A stretch of DNA of 64,000 bases from JAUVPY01 sp034412795. GTDB lineage: Bacteria; Chloroflexota; Anaerolineae; 4572-78; NAK82. The notes under the pieces are model-generated. The model was not told the DNA's origin and did no database searches. It saw only the letters and a program-made list of their open reading frames with translations. The stretch is from the NCBI GenBank assembly GCA_034412795.1, contig DAOUMD010000034.1, forward strand, positions 1 to 64,000, given 5' to 3'. The position numbers and the translations under genes are program-made. Of the stretch, positions 28,418 to 37,315 are shown one piece after another (the first letter of the stretch is position 1; each line of letters starts with the position of its first letter).

Positions 28418-29386
28418 TCATTCACTCCCGCTACTCCCCAACTCCTCCCGCACCGCATAGATGTGCTTGTCCTGGCTCTCGTAATAGGTGCGCACCACCA
28501 TTTCGCCCAACAAGCCCATGGTCACCAACTGCACGCCGACCATCACCAGCAAGATCGCAAACAAGAGCAACGGCCGCTCGGCCAGGGCCGCGCCGTAGAG
28601 GACCTTGATGGCCGTCAGGTAAACGCCAATCCCCACCCCCAGCACGATCGACAGCAAACCCAGCAAGCCGAAGATGTGAATGGGCCGGGTAGAATAACTC
28701 AGCAAAAAGCGAACCGTTAACAAGTCGAGCAGTACCCGGACCGTGCGCCCGATGCCATACTTGCTCTCGCCGAACTGGCGGGGCCGGTAATTGACCGGCA
28801 CCTCCGCAATGCGTACTCCGAAATAGCTGGCAATGGCCGGGATAAAGCGATGCAGATCACCATACAGTCGGACCTCGCGTATGACGTCGCGACGATAGGC
28901 TTTGAGAGCACAGCCATAATCGTGCAAATAAACGCCGGTGACGCGCGAAATGAGCCAGTTGGCGGTCGCTGAGGGGATGCGGCGCGTAAAAAAAGTTAAC
29001 ACCCCCTCCTTCCAGCGCTCCTGCCGCCAGCCACTGACCACGTCGTAGCCCTCATCGATCTTTGCCAACAACTTTGGGATGTCGGCCGGATCGTTTTGCA
29101 GGTCGGCATCCATGGTGATTACCACATCACCTTGGGCCCGGTCAAAGCCAGCGGCGAAAGCCGCCGTCTGTCCGAAATTGCGCCGGAAGCGGACAACGCG
29201 TAATCGGTCGTCATTGACACACAGTGACTTTAATTGGGCAAAGCTATCATCACGGCTACCGTCGTCCACTGCTATGATCTCGAATGAACGCTCTGTCGCC
29301 TCCAACGCAGGCACCAGCTCGGTGTATAGGCGGGGGATGTTGTCTGACTCGTTGTATATAGGCAGGACGATGGAAAGTTCACACAT
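28418..29386 (-). CDS. GT2 polyprenyl-phosphate glycosyltransferase (DPM1/GtrB-like)
   Basis: 322 residues. GT-A domain with LSIVLPIYNES, AVDDGSRDDS and the DXD-type MDADLQNDP; GWRQERWKEG and YGCALKAYRRDVI follow; PVNYRPRQFGESKYG is typical of enzymes that put a sugar on undecaprenyl phosphate. Two C-terminal membrane helix pairs (FGLLGLLSIVLGVGIGVYL; LLLFAILLVMVGVQLVTMGL). Its product, a polyprenyl-phosphate hexose, is the kind of donor that GT-C enzymes use, so it plausibly feeds the paralogue array. AAGGAGAAC precedes the start, right after a triple 19-nt repeat. Confidence 0.9.
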   Translation of the reverse strand: MCELSIVLPIYNESDNIPRLYTELVPALEATERSFEIIAVDDGSRDDSFAQLKSLCVNDDRLRVVRFRRNFGQTAAFAAGFDRAQGDVVITMDADLQNDPADIPKLLAKIDEGYDVVSGWRQERWKEGVLTFFTRRIPSATANWLISRVTGVYLHDYGCALKAYRRDVIREVRLYGDLHRFIPAIASYFGVRIAEVPVNYRPRQFGESKYGIGRTVRVLLDLLTVRFLLSYSTRPIHIFGLLGLLSIVLGVGIGVYLTAIKVLYGAALAERPLLLFAILLVMVGVQLVTMGLLGEMVVRTYYESQDKHIYAVREELGSSGSE

Positions 29387-29402
29387 AGAAGATCGTTCTC
29401 CT

Positions 29403-29459
29403 TAATCCCAAGATTGGGACCTAATCCCAAGATTGGGACCTAATCCCAAGATTGGGAGG
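29403..29459. repeat. Three tandem copies of a 19-nt unit with internal dyad
   Basis: TAATCCCAAGATTGGGACC repeated three times (last copy ends AGG). Each unit holds CCCAA and TTGGG arms, so the minus-strand transcript could form three small hairpins directly upstream of the GT2 ribosome binding site. Confidence 0.9.
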
Positions 29460-29492
29460 CTCTCACACAGTTTCGGGTATAGGCCCCCCACG

Positions 29493-32000
29493 TCACCTAA
29501 CCGTGATAGCCGTCAACTCGAAAGCGTCACCCACGGGCTGTCCTTGCACATCTACAACCTCCAGCCGCTCCCAAGTCTCAGGATCATATACCCCCACGGT
29601 GACAGGATAGACTCCCGGCGGCGTCGCCGGGTCGAGAGTCACCCGAAATTGACCGGCACCGGTTTGCAACGGGCGCAACTCGTCCGTTCGCACCCTGCAG
29701 ATTGGATCATCGTCGTGCTGACCCCACATGCGGTCCGTCTCAACGTGGACGAACGTCCGGTACTGAGTCTCCATCGGTGCAATGGCCTGCCAATAGAGTG
29801 TCAAATCCAGCGTTTCACCCGGGGCGAACTGGGCACTTTTCAGATCATATCCGCGCAATTTCAGTTTTCCACCAAAGGTTACGTCCAGAGGATGTTCAGG
29901 AGATGGGCCCTGAACATATCGTCCCGGCGTCGCAGATCGATCATAGAGCATACGATAGTCGTCTACATCATATATCAGCGGCTCACCGGCTGATGAAACA
30001 CCTTTTTCAAATAGATACAACTTGGGCTGATGGTCTACACGTACGATGCGGGTTAGTCCATATCCGGCAGCCAGCAAATTCCCCATCTCTTCCGGCTCCC
30101 CACGAGGATCAATGCGCACGAAATAGTTCTGGGGATCGTTGAAGCAAGAACGAGGGGTTTGATGAGTATACCAAATTGGCACGGCGAACGATTCGTTGAT
30201 ACTACGAAAGTCACCACTTAGTTGCCCGCTATCATACAACTGCCCGACAACTTTCCAACCTCCCAGCCGGGGGTTGCCGAATAGCTTACGCGGGCGAGGT
30301 AGCTCACCGTACAGAGTACGATAGATCGAAGTAGGGTTATACTTGGCGTCGGCCTCTGCACGCCAGTAGTTGGTGACCGTGCCCAGGAATTGAAGGTACT
30401 GGTAATACAGGATCAATCCCAGTACGCAGGCCAGGACCCAAACCATAGCTATCTTCAAGACTCGGCCTGGTGCCCCACTCAGCCGGCGCCAAACCCATTC
30501 CAAGCCCATTCCCGCCAGCAACGCCCAGAACGGATAGGCTATTTGAACGTGATCAGCAGCATCCTTGGCCAAAAATTGCAGACCCAGGAAAGGGACTCCG
30601 AACCAGAGTACGAGGCTTTTGACTTCAAACGAAGTACGGGGCGAAAATGCCAGGACCAGGATCAGAACTGCATACGGCAAGAAAGCGAGCGAGAGTGTCT
30701 CCACATCCCAGACCGATGGCAGAAATATTGTGCTCACAGACAATAGGACAAAAAGTACCGCCAGCAATACGCCTGGCCATCCTAATCGAAGTAACTCCCT
30801 GACGAATACGACACCTGAAAACAAGATCAAGAGCGGTGCGTAATAACGGGTGCTGTAGAGGCGGTCCTGTTCCAGCATATTCGCCACGCGATTATATAAC
30901 AACTGGGTGCCAATGCGCTCTGAAGCGAAGTACTCCTGGGTGCGTTGAAAACTCGGGTCAAGAACAAAAGGCACGTAGAAGGCAAGCGTGATAACAAGAA
31001 ACAGCAACAGGCCTGCCAGGGCTAACCTCCAGTATCGGCGCCATAATCCCTTATCTCTCCAGTACGTGAGGGCCAGCATAAACACAAAGGGAGGCAGATA
31101 GAGCAATACGTCCGGGTGGGTCACCAGACCGATCCCGAGAAACAGCCCGCCCAGGATCTGCATTGAGTCCATGCGCTCCTGGTAAAACCGATAGGCGCAC
31201 CAGGAAGCCAGCACTCCCCACAATACGATCAGAGTAGGGTTTTCAATATGTCGGGCATAGGCCACAAAAAAACCATTGACGGCCACGAACCCGCTGCCAA
31301 TCACACCCACAACTGGCCCTGCCATACGGCGACCCAATGTATAAACAGCCAACACGCCCAGGGTGCCACATATCGCAAACGGAAATCGAGCAACCCCTTC
31401 GTTGACCCAGCCCTGTATCAGCCATAAAGATCCGGGCAACAACCAATGCACCGGCCCTTTGCTGTCCAGGAAGGGAGCATACTCTTCCCCTCCCATCGCG
31501 CGCACCGCCAAGCGCATGTTCTCAAGCGCATCCTCATGAAATTCGCCGTAACCGATGTTGTACCAGCGCAGAAAGACGGCAACGAACAAAATAACCACCA
31601 GGGCGATCAAAATGCGTGGTGGAGGCCAAACCCACTTGCCTGCCTCCTGCCGAGGGGGACGCAAAAACCCAACCACAACGCCCAACAACGCGACCAAATC
31701 AAGCGCTATTAACGTTGGATACAAGGTCCAGGGACCCGGCCAATAAACCGCCCCCAGCAGCGCAGCCGAGGAAATGGCCGCCGACAGCCCTCCCACCAAC
31801 ACAATGCGTTCGATTCCACACCGCGTCTCAAACCAGTTAAAGGCATGCAACCAGGCCAAGCCCGGTAAGACAAAGACGAGTGCTACCCCAGCCAGCAAGC
31901 GCAGCCAGAAAACACCCGCAAGGACGACAATGACGTTGGCCACCAATAAGCCAACCAGTAAGATGAGGTGCCACTTGAGCTGAGATATGTGCCGCCTCAT
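29493..32000 (-). CDS. GT-C glycosyltransferase, divergent, with C-terminal module
   Basis: 835 residues. After two N-terminal helix pairs (about residues 10-130) comes the loop GYGEFHEDALENMRLAVRAMGG with KGPVHWLLPGSLW, which occupies the place of the DE motif of the paralogues. About twelve more helices follow, then a soluble region and a C-terminal module (KLRGYDLKSAQFAPGETLDL, QYRTFVHVETDRMWGQHDDD, PPGVYPVTVGVYDPETWERL). The extra N-terminal helices and long form set it apart from the other GT-C genes here. It overlaps the upstream flippase-like gene by 4 nt. Confidence 0.8.
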   Translation of the reverse strand: MRRHISQLKWHLILLVGLLVANVIVVLAGVFWLRLLAGVALVFVLPGLAWLHAFNWFETRCGIERIVLVGGLSAAISSAALLGAVYWPGPWTLYPTLIALDLVALLGVVVGFLRPPRQEAGKWVWPPPRILIALVVILFVAVFLRWYNIGYGEFHEDALENMRLAVRAMGGEEYAPFLDSKGPVHWLLPGSLWLIQGWVNEGVARFPFAICGTLGVLAVYTLGRRMAGPVVGVIGSGFVAVNGFFVAYARHIENPTLIVLWGVLASWCAYRFYQERMDSMQILGGLFLGIGLVTHPDVLLYLPPFVFMLALTYWRDKGLWRRYWRLALAGLLLFLVITLAFYVPFVLDPSFQRTQEYFASERIGTQLLYNRVANMLEQDRLYSTRYYAPLLILFSGVVFVRELLRLGWPGVLLAVLFVLLSVSTIFLPSVWDVETLSLAFLPYAVLILVLAFSPRTSFEVKSLVLWFGVPFLGLQFLAKDAADHVQIAYPFWALLAGMGLEWVWRRLSGAPGRVLKIAMVWVLACVLGLILYYQYLQFLGTVTNYWRAEADAKYNPTSIYRTLYGELPRPRKLFGNPRLGGWKVVGQLYDSGQLSGDFRSINESFAVPIWYTHQTPRSCFNDPQNYFVRIDPRGEPEEMGNLLAAGYGLTRIVRVDHQPKLYLFEKGVSSAGEPLIYDVDDYRMLYDRSATPGRYVQGPSPEHPLDVTFGGKLKLRGYDLKSAQFAPGETLDLTLYWQAIAPMETQYRTFVHVETDRMWGQHDDDPICRVRTDELRPLQTGAGQFRVTLDPATPPGVYPVTVGVYDPETWERLEVVDVQGQPVGDAFELTAITVR

Positions 32001-32959
32001 GACTCCTGCTTGACCTCCCTATAACCGCGCGCACCGCGCAGCACATAAAAAATGCCGCCCACCAACCCAGGCGTCACAGTGCCCAGTACGTAAACCAGCA
32101 ACGACATAGAGAGAGCAACTTCCGGCGCTACCCCCGCCTGCTTGAAGAGAACCACGTAAGTCCCTTCACGTACTCCCAGCCCGGCGAACGAGATGGGCAA
32201 GATCAGCACCAAGGAGGTGAAAGGGACAAAGATCATATAATACGCAAGCGGCAGATCAACTCCCAAGGATATGCCGATAAGCACATTGGCCGCAACGAGG
32301 AGCACGTTAAATACCAACCCAACTCCAAGCGCTCGCAGCAGAGCTGAGCCGCTGTAGCTCTGCAACGATGATACCAGCGAATGCACGGCTTCGATGGAAA
32401 GCAATCGGTCGAAGAGAGGTACTCGCTCAGTTAAGAACTCCCACAGGCGACGATACGACACCACCCACGCGGCCATAAGACTCGCCCCAAAAAGGAGCAC
32501 CGTCAGAACCTTAATCTCAGATGGCACCAACTGCCAGCTAAAGATCAGTGCTATCAGCCCGATCATCTGCAAGGCGATAAGCCCCATGAAACGATCCACC
32601 AGCACGCTGCTAACCGCCTCAGCTCCCCGATGACTACGTTGAGACAATTCATACATCTTAACCGCGTCGCCGCCGAATCCACTGGGCAACAAATTGTTGA
32701 ACAGGAAACCTACAAAATAGAGGGAAGTCAACTCTTTCAAAGAGGCATCCACCCCCTGGTCGTGCACCAAGATCTGCCAACGATACGCCCTCACAACCAC
32801 TCCTAACATTAACACAATTTGGGCCACCAGCAGATACCAGGGATCAGCATTGCGCACCACCTCCCACAAAGCGTTCAGGTTTATACTGCGCAAAAGGATG
32901 ATGATGAGCACCAAACTGACTACTATTTTGAGGAAGTCCAAGAGTCGTTTACGATTCAC
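31997..32959 (-). CDS. Flippase-like integral membrane protein (LPG-synthase TM / UPF0104 family)
   Basis: 320 residues from a GTG at 32959 with GGGAGATATT upstream; a TTG at 32971 is possible. About eight membrane helices with the family pattern LYFVGFLFNNLLPSGFGGD and later FAGLGVREGTYVVLF. Members of this family include the membrane part of lysylphosphatidylglycerol synthase and AglD-type proteins of glycan loci; no lysyl-transferase domain is present. In this place a role in handling polyprenyl-linked sugars is plausible but unproven. Confidence 0.8.
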   Translation of the reverse strand: MNRKRLLDFLKIVVSLVLIIILLRSINLNALWEVVRNADPWYLLVAQIVLMLGVVVRAYRWQILVHDQGVDASLKELTSLYFVGFLFNNLLPSGFGGDAVKMYELSQRSHRGAEAVSSVLVDRFMGLIALQMIGLIALIFSWQLVPSEIKVLTVLLFGASLMAAWVVSYRRLWEFLTERVPLFDRLLSIEAVHSLVSSLQSYSGSALLRALGVGLVFNVLLVAANVLIGISLGVDLPLAYYMIFVPFTSLVLILPISFAGLGVREGTYVVLFKQAGVAPEVALSMSLLVYVLGTVTPGLVGGIFYVLRGARGYREVKQES

Positions 32960-33010
32960 AATATCTCCCAAAAGATAGAAGCAACTCTGTTGATTTGTTG
33001 ATTTGTCGAT

Positions 33011-34969
33011 TTACCTGACAATGGACCGGTAAGCGGCCGCAGCCTCGGCCCAGTGCCCGGCATCGGCCAGCGACTGCGCATCCTCAGCGCCAGGCCCCTG
33101 CCAGGTAGGGTTGAGAGCAACCGCCCGCTGATAAGCCCGCACCGCCGCTTCTGGCTGCCCGGCTGCTTCATACGCCTCAGCCAACGTCACGTATCCACCT
33201 GCTGAGGCAGGATAATCGGCCACCATCGCTTCGTAGGCAGCCACCGCCTCTGGCAATCGTCCGGCAACCTGATAGACATCACCCAGGAAAAGATAGGCCG
33301 CCGCCCGCGCTACCATAGGATCTGGGGTCATCACCCCCTCGGCCGCCATCTCGGCCGCCCAATTTGGCGCTGCCGTCACCGCCTGCTGCATCAGATCAAC
33401 CATAACCGTCCCCAGCAAGTCCGCCTCGTAAATTGGTAAGGCCGGCTCCGAGACGGTCAAGCCGTGGAATTGGACACTCCGTACCGCCGCCATCGGCGCT
33501 GGTTGGAAACGAGTCACCGCCCACACTCGCCCACCGCTGGCCCGCATCGAATCCACCCGATTGGGCAGGCTGGCCACCAGGAAGGCAGGCGGCAACACTT
33601 CGGCCGGACCGTCGTAATAATAGTCCAAATAGCGCCCCACGTCGAATAGCGGGCCAGTCACGATGACATCGCCAGGGATTGTCTCCGCCATCAGGTAGGC
33701 ACCCACTCCACGCCAGTCAGGCTTGGTCCGCTGGTAATATTCGGGAAGGAAAAAAGCGCTGACCAGTGCCAAAACTAACAATGCAGCGGGGAATCGGGGA
33801 ATCTCCCGACCACCAGCCACCAACACCAACGCGCCTTGCGCCACAAACAGCAGATAGACCGGCAGCAAAAAGACGTATCGCAAGTGCAAGGCCCGCGGGT
33901 CTTGGAAGACAAAGGGCAACGCCAACGGCAGAACCAACCACAGCCCAGCAAAGAGAGCCAATGCGAAGTCACGCCGTGCGAAGACGCTTGCCACACCAAT
34001 CACCCAAAGCCCCAAAAAGAGCCAGGCAGCCCAACCGGGGCTCGGACCCAGCGAATAAATCCCCTTCACCAAGAACACCAACGGCGAGCCAACGCCGGTT
34101 TCTGTGTCGCCCGTCGCCAGCCGCCGGTTCACAATGCCCAGCAGCGTCGGCCACCAAGGCAAATAAAGGACAAAGGCCAACGCGACACTCCCTAGCCAAC
34201 CCAGGATTGGAGATTTGAGATTTGAGGTTTGAGGTTTGCCATTTGATATTTGTGATTTGTGATTTGTGATTTGATATTTGGTATTTGGTATTTGGTATTT
34301 AATCACCCACGCTCCTTGTGCCGCCAGTACCACGAAGGCCAGGTACACCGTGTACAGGCTCAAGGCCGTAGCCAGTGCGTAGGCCAGCCACCACGCCCAT
34401 TGTCCCGGCCTGGCCAACGCCCTGGCCAGCGCCCAGGTACTCAGAGCCACCCCTAGCAGGAACAATCCGTGCATGCGTGCTTCCTGGCTGTACTGGATTG
34501 CCACCGGGCTGACCGCCAGCAGCAGTGCGCCGGCCAGCCCTATCCGTCGGCCCAGCAAGTCGGTTCCCACCCGATAGGTAAGCGCCACGGCCAGTATCCC
34601 CACCACAGCCGACGGGAACCGCCACAGCCAGTCGGTCAAGGCCGAAGGGGGCAAATAAGCCCAGCCTGACCAGTCGGCCAGCCGGCCCACAACCAGATAG
34701 TAGCCGGGCGGATGTATATCACCGGCTGTCCAGCGCAGCAACTCGAGCGTCGGCAGCGGCGACTGAGTAGCCGTGAAAATCTCGTCGCCCCACAGCGAGT
34801 CGGCTTCAAGTTGGTATAGACGCAGCGCCCAGGCCAGGAGCAGGATCACCAGACACAGGAATGAGAAGGCAGGAATGGGGGAATGGGGGAATCGGGGAAT
34901 CAGGGAATCCCACCTCGCGATTCCTTGATTTCCCGATTCCCCGATTCCTGCCTCTCCTGATCCAGCCAA
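33011..34969 (-). CDS. GT-C glycosyltransferase with repeat-coded N-terminus and C-terminal TPRs
   Basis: 652 residues from a TTG with GGAGGAG nine bases upstream. The first ~35 residues (SGEAGIGESGNQGIARW, then LIPRFPHSPIPAF) come wholly from an inverted 8-nt repeat array. Then the GT39 pattern SLWGDEIFTATQS and DIHPPGYYLVVG. A second repeat array codes KYQIPNTKYQITNHKSQI in a cytoplasmic loop. In place of the beta-sandwich module the last ~110 residues hold about three TPR units (AAYLFLGDVYQVAGRLPEAV; YVTLAEAYEAAGQPEAAVRA; LADAGHWAEAAAAYRSI). This is the only GT-C gene here with TPRs, which suggests a different partner. Confidence 0.85.
   Translation of the reverse strand: MAGSGEAGIGESGNQGIARWDSLIPRFPHSPIPAFSFLCLVILLLAWALRLYQLEADSLWGDEIFTATQSPLPTLELLRWTAGDIHPPGYYLVVGRLADWSGWAYLPPSALTDWLWRFPSAVVGILAVALTYRVGTDLLGRRIGLAGALLLAVSPVAIQYSQEARMHGLFLLGVALSTWALARALARPGQWAWWLAYALATALSLYTVYLAFVVLAAQGAWVIKYQIPNTKYQITNHKSQISNGKPQTSNLKSPILGWLGSVALAFVLYLPWWPTLLGIVNRRLATGDTETGVGSPLVFLVKGIYSLGPSPGWAAWLFLGLWVIGVASVFARRDFALALFAGLWLVLPLALPFVFQDPRALHLRYVFLLPVYLLFVAQGALVLVAGGREIPRFPAALLVLALVSAFFLPEYYQRTKPDWRGVGAYLMAETIPGDVIVTGPLFDVGRYLDYYYDGPAEVLPPAFLVASLPNRVDSMRASGGRVWAVTRFQPAPMAAVRSVQFHGLTVSEPALPIYEADLLGTVMVDLMQQAVTAAPNWAAEMAAEGVMTPDPMVARAAAYLFLGDVYQVAGRLPEAVAAYEAMVADYPASAGGYVTLAEAYEAAGQPEAAVRAYQRAVALNPTWQGPGAEDAQSLADAGHWAEAAAAYRSIVR
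34207..34301. repeat. ATTTGATATTTG / GTATTTG array inside a GT-C gene
   Basis: Runs of GAGATTT, GAGGTTT, GTGATTT (x3) and GGTATTT (x3) type 7-8 nt words. Encodes KYQIPNTKYQITNHKSQISN-like sequence. Confidence 0.85.
34869..34950. repeat. Inverted GGGAATC / GATTCCC arrays at a gene start
   Basis: Left arm 34869-34910 (GGGGGAAT, GGGGAATC, AGGGAATC) and right arm 34917-34950 (ATTCCTTG, TTTCCCG, ATTCCCCG). It codes the N-terminus of the GT-C gene that starts at 34969. Confidence 0.85.
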
Positions 34970-34975
34970 TCTAGT

Positions 34976-37315
34976 CTACTCCTCCCCCTTTGAGGTGACC
35001 AGCAACTCCACAGCATAATCGGGCAACGGACCGTCCGGATCAAATGCCGGCAGTCGCTCACCGCTATCAAGACGATACAAGCCGATTAGCAGCCGATGGC
35101 GACCCGGCTCCAGAGGAGCGGAAACACCCGCTCTACTCAAATCCAAGGAGTGGACATCCACAATCGTCTCACCCGCTTCCCACCAACTGGTGGGATAGTC
35201 ACCTCCCATGGGCGGCCCGTCGAAGCCAGCTACTTGCTTATCCTCATCCCACAACTGAATGAACACAGTATAGTCGGCCGGTGGCTGGTCATTTGCCTGC
35301 CAATACAGGGTAAGATCTTCATCCAGATCATAGCCGACCAGAGAGATAGCGTCGCCGAATTGAACCTGCAGCGGATTGGATGGCGTTACTTCCGGCCAAT
35401 CCCACGGCGTCAGCTTGGCCGTCGCCAGCCAGGGCTCCACCGGATCCCCACTTGCATCAACTGCCGGAAGTCCCGGCCGGCCTGGTTCATCGTAACGATA
35501 CAGGCCGGCGTACACCCTCGCCAGGCTGGGCGACCTCGCAGCCGGATCGACCGGCACATAGTAAGTATCAGCCACCACATCACCGGGCTTTAGCGAAGTC
35601 GTGGGCCAAGCCCCCACGCCAGGATATGTATTCACCTGTCCCACCACGGCCCGGTCCCGCCCTAACAAATGAACAAAAACGCTATAGTCCTCAGTCATGG
35701 GTGCCAATGCCTGCCAATATACTGTCACTGGCAATGTCTCAGCCGGATGGACGGATGGCTGCGCCAACCTGTAACCCAGCAGCCGCATCTCGCCGTTGAT
35801 GTCCCAGCCGACACGCTGGACATCGGCCGGCAGATCCGTCTCTGTCAGCAAAGGGGGACGGGCATACGCAGGCATGATGTAACGCAAGGGGCTGACGACC
35901 GCCAGTAACAGCAGACCGCCCCCCACCGCACCGGCCACCGGCCAGCGCCCACGTTTGGGGGTCAGGATCATCAAGCCCGTTGCCACTAGCGTCGAAATAC
36001 CTGCAATGGCCACGAATATGAGCCGCCCCTGCGAGGCATAGGTCTGCATCGTCCAACGGATAAGCAGAATAAAAGTTAGCCCTACCCAACCTACCAATAG
36101 AAAGTAGGAAGCAGGGAGTAGGAAGTAAGAAGGGGGGAGGGAAGACCGTTTCTGAGACTCGCTGGTTTGTTGCTCTATCCCTTTAACGCCTCGTTGACTT
36201 ATCGACCTGATAATCCCCACCCCTGCTACCACCACGCCTATTCCACTGATCAGCATCAGCACATCGAGGATCGGATAAACCCACCGATCGGCCAGGATAC
36301 TGACGCCGCCGAAGAGAGCCCAATAAGAGATACGAAAGCCCTCAAATTCGGCCCCCAGTCCACCCAAGGTGAGAGGTTCATCCCGTCTCCCGGCGATGTC
36401 GAGCATACGGCTGGAGCCGGTCGGGTCACCGTACAGGGTCCAATTGCGCCAGTACCACCAGCCTGCGATCAGGGCCATAAACCCAAAGATGAGCACGCCG
36501 TTGATCAACCAGGTTCGCCATGTCCGACGTCGCCAGGCATCATAGGTCAAGGCCACAGCCGTCACTGGTAACAGTGCCAGCACACTCAACTTGGTCAATG
36601 CGCCCAGCCCCAGCAAGATCCCCAACAACAGCCCATCGCGTACTGTCTGCCCACGCTGGAGGCTACGCAGCAATACAACCACAGCCCCGCCCGCCAGTAC
36701 GGCAGCAAGGTTGTCGTTGTTCACCGACGCGCTGATAAACAGGAACATAGGATTAAATGCGGTCAGCATCACCGCCAGCAACGCCACCTGATCATTGCCG
36801 GGCCATAGACCGCGAGCGATATGCCACGTCAGCCAAACCGTTATCGCCCCCAGACCCACCGACACGAGTCGGATGAGATGCACCGCCAGCGTGGTTCTCT
36901 GCCAGGGCCAGCTTTCACGGTCGGAGTGAATCATCATGTTCTTGTTGCCGATGACCTGCGGCAGGCCAACGATGGCATGCGGGTTGGGACGTTGCACATC
37001 GGCAAAGTCGCTGGTGTTTATCCAAAAAGTGAGGCCAGCCGACAACAGATAGTAGAGTGGCGGCTGACTGCCCTCCTGGTGCCAGGGAGTTGAGAGGTCA
37101 GGGTCCTGTATCGGCAGCCCCTGCCCATCGGCGATGTGCTTGACTACCGGGTAGTGCCAGCGTTCGTCCGAAGCCTCAAAGATCGGAGTGGCTACACTGT
37201 AAACAACGCCCAGCAGAACAAACAGGATGAGCACCGGGGCCAACAGGCGCATCTCTGCCCTGTTACCGGTGCGATTCTTGGGCCAATTCCCCTCCAACTG
37301 GGGAAACTCACTCAA
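34976..37315 (-). CDS. GT-C glycosyltransferase with two C-terminal beta-sandwich modules
   Basis: 779 residues from a TTG with GGAGG seven bases before it; ATG 37252 is an alternative. The first loop has FEASDERWHYPVVKHIADG, then GSQPPLYYLLSAGLTFW, a GT39 branch in which SDE replaces the usual DE context. About eleven helices, then two modules: the first has YSVFVHLLGRDRAVVGQVN and PTTSLKPGDVVADTYYV; the second has DYTVFIQLWDEDKQVAGFDG, PTSWWEAGETIVDVH and RHRLLIGLYRLDSGERLPAF. A short repeat (36102-36140) codes PPSYFLLPASYFLLVG at the edge of a helix. The start overlaps the GT4 stop by 8 nt. Confidence 0.85.
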   Translation of the reverse strand: MSEFPQLEGNWPKNRTGNRAEMRLLAPVLILFVLLGVVYSVATPIFEASDERWHYPVVKHIADGQGLPIQDPDLSTPWHQEGSQPPLYYLLSAGLTFWINTSDFADVQRPNPHAIVGLPQVIGNKNMMIHSDRESWPWQRTTLAVHLIRLVSVGLGAITVWLTWHIARGLWPGNDQVALLAVMLTAFNPMFLFISASVNNDNLAAVLAGGAVVVLLRSLQRGQTVRDGLLLGILLGLGALTKLSVLALLPVTAVALTYDAWRRRTWRTWLINGVLIFGFMALIAGWWYWRNWTLYGDPTGSSRMLDIAGRRDEPLTLGGLGAEFEGFRISYWALFGGVSILADRWVYPILDVLMLISGIGVVVAGVGIIRSISQRGVKGIEQQTSESQKRSSLPPSYFLLPASYFLLVGWVGLTFILLIRWTMQTYASQGRLIFVAIAGISTLVATGLMILTPKRGRWPVAGAVGGGLLLLAVVSPLRYIMPAYARPPLLTETDLPADVQRVGWDINGEMRLLGYRLAQPSVHPAETLPVTVYWQALAPMTEDYSVFVHLLGRDRAVVGQVNTYPGVGAWPTTSLKPGDVVADTYYVPVDPAARSPSLARVYAGLYRYDEPGRPGLPAVDASGDPVEPWLATAKLTPWDWPEVTPSNPLQVQFGDAISLVGYDLDEDLTLYWQANDQPPADYTVFIQLWDEDKQVAGFDGPPMGGDYPTSWWEAGETIVDVHSLDLSRAGVSAPLEPGRHRLLIGLYRLDSGERLPAFDPDGPLPDYAVELLVTSKGEE
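36102..36140. repeat. AAGTAGGAAGCAGGGAGTAGG-type repeat inside a GT-C gene
   Basis: Two copies of a (G)GAAGTAGGAAGYAG-like word followed by AAGAAGGGGGGAGG. It codes the doubled SYFLLP/SYFLLV at a predicted helix boundary. Confidence 0.6.
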
